Shown: positions 57,528-64,000 of the stretch, piece after piece
How the letters are laid out: each line of letters begins with the position of its first letter
How positions within the stretch are numbered: the first letter of the stretch is position 1
Source of the DNA: Perilla frutescens
Lineage: Eukaryota > Streptophyta > Magnoliopsida > Lamiales > Lamiaceae
Direction of reading: 5' to 3'
Assembly (NCBI GenBank): GCA_026008535.1
Contig: BRKX01000012.1
Span: forward strand, 23,589,848 to 23,653,847
Length of the DNA: 64,000 nucleotides
Program-made: the position numbers and the translations under genes
The notes under the pieces: generated by a model
What the model was told of the DNA's origin: nothing
Seen by the model: the letters and a program-made list of their open reading frames with translations, nothing else
The model's database searches: none

Positions 57528-58096
57528 TAGATCTATTAAATTTAATGTTGCAGATTTAGATTGAGATTTAATATTTCTCTTTAATTATATATATATTTTT
57601 AATTAGATATGGATATTTGATAATTTAATCCTACAATAATAGGTCAAGTCACATCTATATTTATTTTTATTTCATTATTTCTCTCTCCCACTACAATGTG
57701 ATTTTATATTTTATTCTGTAGGATTTGTTTATCTGCTTTATCTTCTCTTTGGTTTTTATCCGAGTTCTTCATTTTTCTGTTTCATTCACCACAATTTTTA
57801 TCATCCACCAACACTGCTTATATTTTTTTTATGATTCATTTATTATATATTTTGTTATTTTTTGTATTTTTTTTATTATGCTAAAAATAATGAATTATTT
57901 TTTGTGTTCGAAATTAATTAATTCATTTTTTTTATTTATTGATTGTTACGAATCATTTAGAAATTGTCATCATATATTATTTATTTTAAAATAAAAGGTT
58001 ACACATTGTGCAATAAAATGGTATTTGAGAAGCATTACAATGTCACAATAGAAGCGATGAAGTATTTATGATTTAAAAAAAAAAAATCCCTAATCC
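57528..58096. other. AT-rich intergenic stretch
   Basis: No gene. A T-rich frame at 57725-57994 is compositional. 58020-58090 resembles part of the following duplicated unit (AGAAGCATTACAATGTCACA is similar to 58340-58365). Confidence 0.45.
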
Positions 58097-60229
58097 ATAA
58101 GGCTATCGATATGAATTTAGCAATAATTTAGTGTTTTGCAAAGCAATGCATTGATTCTACATAAACAATGATTAGATATCCTATCATTATAAATTTTTTA
58201 AAATTTTATGGGTAAGCGATGATTTTTTTTTATAAAATAAGTAACACACAACACTTAACAAAGCATCAATTATCATCATATATACTATTTTTAAAAAAAA
58301 TATATGAATTGTCACGCATCATGCAATGAAATGGTATTTGAGAAACAATACAATGTTACAAAACAAGCAATGAATTATTTTTGGCTAAAATTTAAGAAAT
58401 TATAATATTATAATCATTGAAATGGTACATAATAATAAATAGAATTGTTAATAACATGCATTGCAACATTATATAAAATGCAATCAAATTTCTTATTTTC
58501 GATCAACGAATACCGTGAGTTTTAATGTTCTTACTAACAATGAGGAATTTGTTGCTTATGATATTAAATTTTGTAGCTTAGAATGTTTAAATTTGATGCT
58601 ATGTCGGTTTCGTAACTTAGACGGTGATCTACAGTGGCTCAACAATGGTCGACGACTATGAGAGAGAAAGAGAGAGGACGTGAGAGAGAGAGGAAGGGAG
58701 ATAGGCGTGTGGGAGAGATACAGAGAAAGAGAGAGAATAAGATTTGGAGATATATTTGGATATTTTCATATCATTATAGATATAAAATTACATTAATATT
58801 GTTTTGTTTATAATTTATCTATTAAATTGATATTATGACATCTTTCCTAATTTTAATTTCAACCATTCATCCATACAAATTAAAAGATTATGATTTGTTC
58901 CTAGTTCTTACACAAAGCCTCATTATAACCTATCTCTATATGTGTGTGTGTGTGTGTGTGTGTGGATGTAATCATGTAATACCATTAAAAATTTTTCTAG
59001 TGAATTAAATAGGAATAAATCTCAAATATTTAATAAAATGATCTAATGATTGATAATAAATTGATTTTTTTCGACAATTTTGTAAATATATTTGAATTAT
59101 TTAAAAAAACACAATACAAAAATATAACATATGCAATCCTATTTATTTAATCAAAATCATGAAAATGGAGGTGGCATTTACATAGTATAATCCGGTTATT
59201 TTAGGGAAAAAAAAATGCAACGATAAAATAAACATATAATGTCATTTATCATAAATAAATAAATATTATCCGGCATCTAATTATCAATTTAAACCATCCA
59301 GATTTATACCCCTCCGTTTCTGAATAAGTGTCATTGTAGCACTTTAAGACATAAAATTTACATTTTTTTTACATTTGCCCTCATTTAATGCATTCAAACA
59401 TATATATTTAACTCATTTAATATATTCAAACAAGAGTGTATTAGGTAACTCAATTAATTTATTAATCTGTGTGCATTCATCCAAAATAACACTTAATTGA
59501 AAATAGATGGAGTATAAATTAGTGGGATAAAATCCTCTAATCCACATACTTTATTGAACTATTGTGTCCCACTATCAAATTTAATATTTCAAAAATATTT
59601 ATTACAAAAATAAAATTTATCATAGAATAATCAATCATAATTAACATTTATTGCTAAAAATTGAAATTTAAAAAATTATAACCTAATTTTGGAATAATCA
59701 ATTATATTAACTAAAAAATAAAAAATAATTATTAAAAATAAATAAAAACCCTAATTAGGTGGAATAAATTCTAAATTATAATTATAAAATTAAACTAAAC
59801 CAAAACAAATTGAAATTGAAGGAAAAAAATGAATGAAAATCTAATAAAAATCAAAATGAGACACTAAGTAAAATAGAGAATTTCATTTGCAAATTAGTGA
59901 GATCCATCTATATTAATGATATATATGTGCATTTCTTCTGTATTTATATTAGAATTTTTATGTCAAATCATATCATTATCAGGAATATATATTGAAAAAA
60001 AAAGAGGGACATCAGGAATTCAAGATTCACCATCTTCCATCTTAGCTAAAAAAAAAAGGAAAAGGTTTTAATGCAAGTAGAGGTAAAAGGTTTCTCATTT
60101 CGGGATCGGAGCTATCAAATCGTACCTGTAAAATAAATAGTGAAGCTAATAATATATTGCCTTTTTATGGGCATGTTGCTCCACTAGCTAGCCAATTAAA
60201 CCATTAAGACGAACAGAAAAGTTAATTCA
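58097..60229. repeat. Tandem duplication, copy 1 (2133 bp)
   Basis: It begins ATAAGGCTATCGATATGAAT and recurs at 60230 with a constant offset of 2133 at every point checked, including the (TG)12 microsatellite at 58941-58964. No gene: a 66-codon frame (58461-58661) has no domain and is simply repeated in copy 2. Confidence 0.96.
59309..59512. mobile_element. Stowaway/mariner-type MITE, copy 1
   Basis: Starts CCCCTCCGTTTCTGAATAAG and ends TTGAAAATAGATGGAG, inverted versions of the CTCC(C/A)TCC..TTTAAGTG Stowaway style, with TA on both sides (59307-59308, 59513-59514). Length 204 bp. Confidence 0.7.
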
Positions 60230-62362
60230 ATAAGGCTATCGATATGAATTTAGCAATAATTTAGTGTTTTGCAAAGCAATGCATTGATTCTACATAAACA
60301 ATGATTAGATATCCTATCATTATAAATTTTTTAAAATTTTATGGGTAAGCGATGATTTTTTTTTATAAAATAAGTAACACACAACACTTAACAAAGCATC
60401 AATTATCATCATATATACTATTTTTAAAAAAAATATATGAATTGTCACGCATCATGCAATGAAATGGTATTTGAGAAACAATACAATGTTACAAAACAAG
60501 CAATGAATTATTTTTGGCTAAAATTTAAGAAATTATAATATTATAATCATTGAAATGGTACATAATAATAAATAGAATTGTTAATAACATGCATTGCAAC
60601 ATTATATAAAATGCAATCAAATTTCTTATTTTCGATCAACGAATACCGTGAGTTTTAATGTTCTTACTAACAATGAGGAATTTGTTGCTTATGATATTAA
60701 ATTTTGTAGCTTAGAATGTTTAAATTTGATGCTATGTCGGTTTCGTAACTTAGACGGTGATCTACAGTGGCTCAACAATGGTCGACGACTATGAGAGAGA
60801 AAGAGAGAGGACGTGAGAGAGAGAGGAAGGGAGATAGGCGTGTGGGAGAGATACAGAGAAAGAGAGAGAATAAGATTTGGAGATATATTTGGATATTTTC
60901 ATATCATTATAGATATAAAATTACATTAATATTGTTTTGTTTATAATTTATCTATTAAATTGATATTATGACATCTTTCCTAATTTTAATTTCAACCATT
61001 CATCCATACAAATTAAAAGATTATGATTTGTTCCTAGTTCTTACACAAAGCCTCATTATAACCTATCTCTATATGTGTGTGTGTGTGTGTGTGTGTGGAT
61101 GTAATCATGTAATACCATTAAAAATTTTTCTAGTGAATTAAATAGGAATAAATCTCAAATATTTAATAAAATGATCTAATGATTGATAATAAATTGATTT
61201 TTTTCGACAATTTTGTAAATATATTTGAATTATTTAAAAAAACACAATACAAAAATATAACATATGCAATCCTATTTATTTAATCAAAATCATGAAAATG
61301 GAGGTGGCATTTACATAGTATAATCCGGTTATTTTAGGGAAAAAAAAATGCAACGATAAAATAAACATATAATGTCATTTATCATAAATAAATAAATATT
61401 ATCCGGCATCTAATTATCAATTTAAACCATCCAGATTTATACCCCTCCGTTTCTGAATAAGTGTCATTGTAGCACTTTAAGACATAAAATTTACATTTTT
61501 TTTACATTTGCCCTCATTTAATGCATTCAAACATATATATTTAACTCATTTAATATATTCAAACAAGAGTGTATTAGGTAACTCAATTAATTTATTAATC
61601 TGTGTGCATTCATCCAAAATAACACTTAATTGAAAATAGATGGAGTATAAATTAGTGGGATAAAATCCTCTAATCCACATACTTTATTGAACTATTGTGT
61701 CCCACTATCAAATTTAATATTTCAAAAATATTTATTACAAAAATAAAATTTATCATAGAATAATCAATCATAATTAACATTTATTGCTAAAAATTGAAAT
61801 TTAAAAAATTATAACCTAATTTTGGAATAATCAATTATATTAACTAAAAAATAAAAAATAATTATTAAAAATAAATAAAAACCCTAATTAGGTGGAATAA
61901 ATTCTAAATTATAATTATAAAATTAAACTAAACCAAAACAAATTGAAATTGAAGGAAAAAAATGAATGAAAATCTAATAAAAATCAAAATGAGACACTAA
62001 GTAAAATAGAGAATTTCATTTGCAAATTAGTGAGATCCATCTATATTAATGATATATATGTGCATTTCTTCTGTATTTATATTAGAATTTTTATGTCAAA
62101 TCATATCATTATCAGGAATATATATTGAAAAAAAAAGAGGGACATCAGGAATTCAAGATTCACCATCTTCCATCTTAGCTAAAAAAAAAAGGAAAAGGTT
62201 TTAATGCAAGTAGAGGTAAAAGGTTTCTCATTTCGGGATCGGAGCTATCAAATCGTACCTGTAAAATAAATAGTGAAGCTAATAATATATTGCCTTTTTA
62301 TGGGCATGTTGCTCCACTAGCTAGCCAATTAAACCATTAAGACGAACAGAAAAGTTAATTCA
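60230..62362. repeat. Tandem duplication, copy 2 (2133 bp)
   Basis: No difference from copy 1 was noticed by eye. The junction is direct: copy 1 ends GTTAATTCA and copy 2 begins ATAAGG; after copy 2 the same GTTAATTCA continues into TTTAAAGCC. Confidence 0.96.
61442..61645. mobile_element. Stowaway/mariner-type MITE, copy 2
   Basis: Identical to the copy at 59309-59512; present twice only because of the 2133-bp duplication. Confidence 0.7.
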
Positions 62363-62459
62363 ATTTAAAGCCAATCTTAAAAATTTAACAATGGAAAATT
62401 ACAAATGCAGTCCTACTATTTGAGTGTGGTCTCATTTTTGGTCCTGTATACATGTCGAT

Positions 62460-62859
62460 TAGGGATGACAAATTTTGACATGAAATGACAATGCATTAGT
62501 ACAACACGAACGTGCACGAAATTAACGGATTAGTATTTAGTCTTATTATATTCGTGTTCTTATCATTTCAACCTGATAAAGACACGAAAATAAATATCGT
62601 GTTCGTGTCGGGATCATGTCAGATTCGTGTAACCCGTTAATAGTATATAAATATATAAACAAAATATATTAATTATATATAATAATTTAACATGTTTATT
62701 TAATCTAAAATTTTAGTTAAAACTCAATTATTTAATTTGAAATTTATTTATTTAAATTAACATTTATTTATTTAAATTTAATATGTATTGTTAGTTATTT
62801 TATACCGTGCCGTTGTCGTACGTGTTCGTATTCTTATCATGTCTCTATCATGTCATGTC
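62460..62859. mobile_element. hAT-like non-autonomous fragment
   Basis: Starts TAGGGATGACAAATTTTGAC, continues with CACGAACGTGCACGAAATTA and ATCGTGTTCGTGTCGGGATC, and ends near CATGTCATGTCTA, an approximate inverse of its start. ACACGA/TCGTGT word richness is typical of a plant hAT-type family. TSD unclear. Confidence 0.45.
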
Positions 62860-64000
62860 TAGAGGTGCCCACGGTTCCGATTACAAACCACCGATTAGGC
62901 GGTTCCGGCCGGCACAAGCCGGAACCTCACCATCCGTCAGAGGCCGCCGATTTTTCCTGGTTAACCACCGATTTCGAGGTTTTTTTTAACCGAACGGACG
63001 AACTATTAACCATTATGACGTTCTAATTTGCATGCATTAACTAAATCAGCTAAATTACAAATTTAAGAGTTAAGTAAAAACTAAAAAGTATGACAAAACA
63101 CAAGTTTATTTGAATTTTGATATTATTATATGATGACTTTATAATTTATATATTACAATTTACAATTTACAACTTACAAGAATATTGAGAATAGAAGTTT
63201 ATTTGATAAATAAAATGTCATTATAAGATTACAAATTGTAAATCAAACTATGAAATTACAATTTAGCATTAAATTACAATTCACAAATTAGAATCAACAA
63301 TTTGACTGATTTAGGGGGAAAAGAAATAATTAAAATTTGGACTTGCATTTCAAATGAAGTTGCCTAATTATCCCTTACCTTGGAATCAAAGTCCTCGTAG
63401 TTCATTTTATCTTTTTTCATTGGCAAGTCTAGAATTCGAAGTCGTCGTCCCATTCCTCGCCGGTTTGGCTCTCGCTCCCTCCTCCTTCGGGTTCACTCTC
63501 CGAGCCAACTTCAATCAACGGGCCATCTATCAATTCGTCACAGTAGTTCTCTTGCTCTCTTAGATCAGCTTTCGATTCGTCCTTCAACATCATTTGTGCT
63601 TCAAGGTGATCCAGTGTCAAGTTTGATCTTCGTTATTCCAACATGTAATCGGATTCACTGAAGGCTTGTTCGACCGCAATTGTTGATGCTAGGACTCCGA
63701 AAATCTTCCTTGCCATAATTGCAAGCAAAGGATACCGCTCTTGATTTCGAGACCACCACTTAAGAACATCAAAATTATTAGGACCTGCATTGTCAAGATC
63801 TGGCACAACGGGGTCTTGCAAATATATTTCTAATTCATTTTGACTACGTCTCGAACTTACTCTACTTTGGAAAAAATTTGAAATTCTTATAAAGCACTAC
63901 CATGTGAAGAACGACTAGTTTGACGAGGTAGAGTATCACTATATTTTTGCTCATATTCTCTATAAAGTGATTGTAAAGATTCATAAATATCTGATTTAAT
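62860..64000 (-). mobile_element. hAT transposon, terminal part, continuing beyond the window
   Basis: The terminus TAGAGGTGCCCACGGTTCCG at 62860 is a typical plant hAT end, preceded by GTCATGTC as a possible 8-bp TSD. After a gene-free region (62990-63428) the minus strand carries the end of a transposase gene. 63000-63420 is AT-rich with no other feature. Confidence 0.75.
63429..63821 (-). pseudogene. hAT transposase C-terminal dimerisation domain, interrupted
   Basis: Two same-frame open pieces, 63633-63821 and 63429-63620, separated by one TAA. The first has FDVLKWWSRNQERYPLLAIM, ARKIFGVLASTIAVEQAFSE and SDYMLE; the second continues RRSNLTLDHLEAQMMLKD and ends in an acidic tail. This is the hAT C-terminal (hATC) dimerisation domain, in which W in KWW and the SxxxEQAFS element are conserved. 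The stop falls right inside the highly conserved end of the domain, so this copy cannot make a normal product. Upstream coding (63822-64000) has further stops in this frame. Confidence 0.9.

Noticed and set aside
57725..57994. 89-codon F/I-rich frame as a membrane protein
   Set aside because: Translation of T-rich intergenic DNA; no start context or homology recognised.
58461..58661. 66-codon ORF present twice (also 60594-60794), possibly a duplicated gene
   Set aside because: No domain, no upstream promoter features; duplicated only because the whole 2133-bp unit is duplicated.
1..64000. A host (non-transposon) protein-coding gene
   Set aside because: No frame outside transposons had recognisable domains or a convincing exon-intron structure. 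Small or spliced genes with short exons could still be missed by eye.

Overview
The window is plant nuclear DNA, almost certainly a eudicot and possibly Lamiales (a guess from repeat style). It is AT-rich intergenic sequence packed with transposable elements. I found no host protein-coding gene, rRNA or tRNA gene. Every coding stretch I can recognise belongs to a transposon.

Layout, left to right. (1) 1-8190: a minus-strand Ty1/copia retrotransposon with gag, protease, integrase, RT and RNase H remnants, broken by nonsense codons and frame changes. Its 1818-bp 5' LTR (6373-8190) is present and the other LTR lies outside the window. (2) 8191-10659: the right part of a CACTA (En/Spm) transposon ending in the TIR CACTACAAGAAA (read on the minus strand), with an array of palindromic AACGACGG/CCGTCGTT units next to it. 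(3) 10660-21240: gene-free DNA with a roughly 230-bp tandem repeat, a truncated SINE, Helitron-like ends, LTR-like debris and two solo LTRs: 17446-19389, and 19520-21235 with a perfect 5-bp target-site duplication (TSD) GTATC. (4) 21891-23110: a non-autonomous Mutator-like element with TIRs of about 260 bp and a perfect 9-bp TSD TATAAACAA. (5) About 26074-34111: the most interesting unit, an 8-kb Mutator-like element (MULE). It carries an apparently intact, one-intron mudrA transposase gene (777 aa) and a convergent DUF1985-type gene. Each gene has a large predicted first intron filled with TAATCGATTA/CTCGATTA repeats; on the right this includes four almost identical 445-bp tandem copies. (6) 35037-47817: a full-length Ty3/gypsy chromovirus (Tekay/Del-like) with 3.3-kb LTRs, a perfect TSD GATTA, PBS, PPT, an additional 257-aa ORF ahead of gag, and a gag-pol frame with four in-frame stops and no frameshift. 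(7) 47823-58096: degraded DNA holding a CACTA remnant, a SINE with a 14-bp TSD, a foldback element and hAT-like pieces. (8) 58097-62362: a 2133-bp unit present twice in direct tandem, apparently identical even in its microsatellite, so either very recent or an assembly artefact. (9) 62860-64000: the end of an hAT transposon with a broken transposase C-terminus.

How the parts work together: these are largely independent, layered insertions (the copia element appears to sit inside the CACTA element). Within the MULE, mudrA would supply the transposase, and the repeated TCGATTA motifs near both TIRs are candidate transposase-binding or silencing-related arrays. The DUF1985 gene has probably lost its 3' part at a junction that also abuts the 3' end of mudrA.
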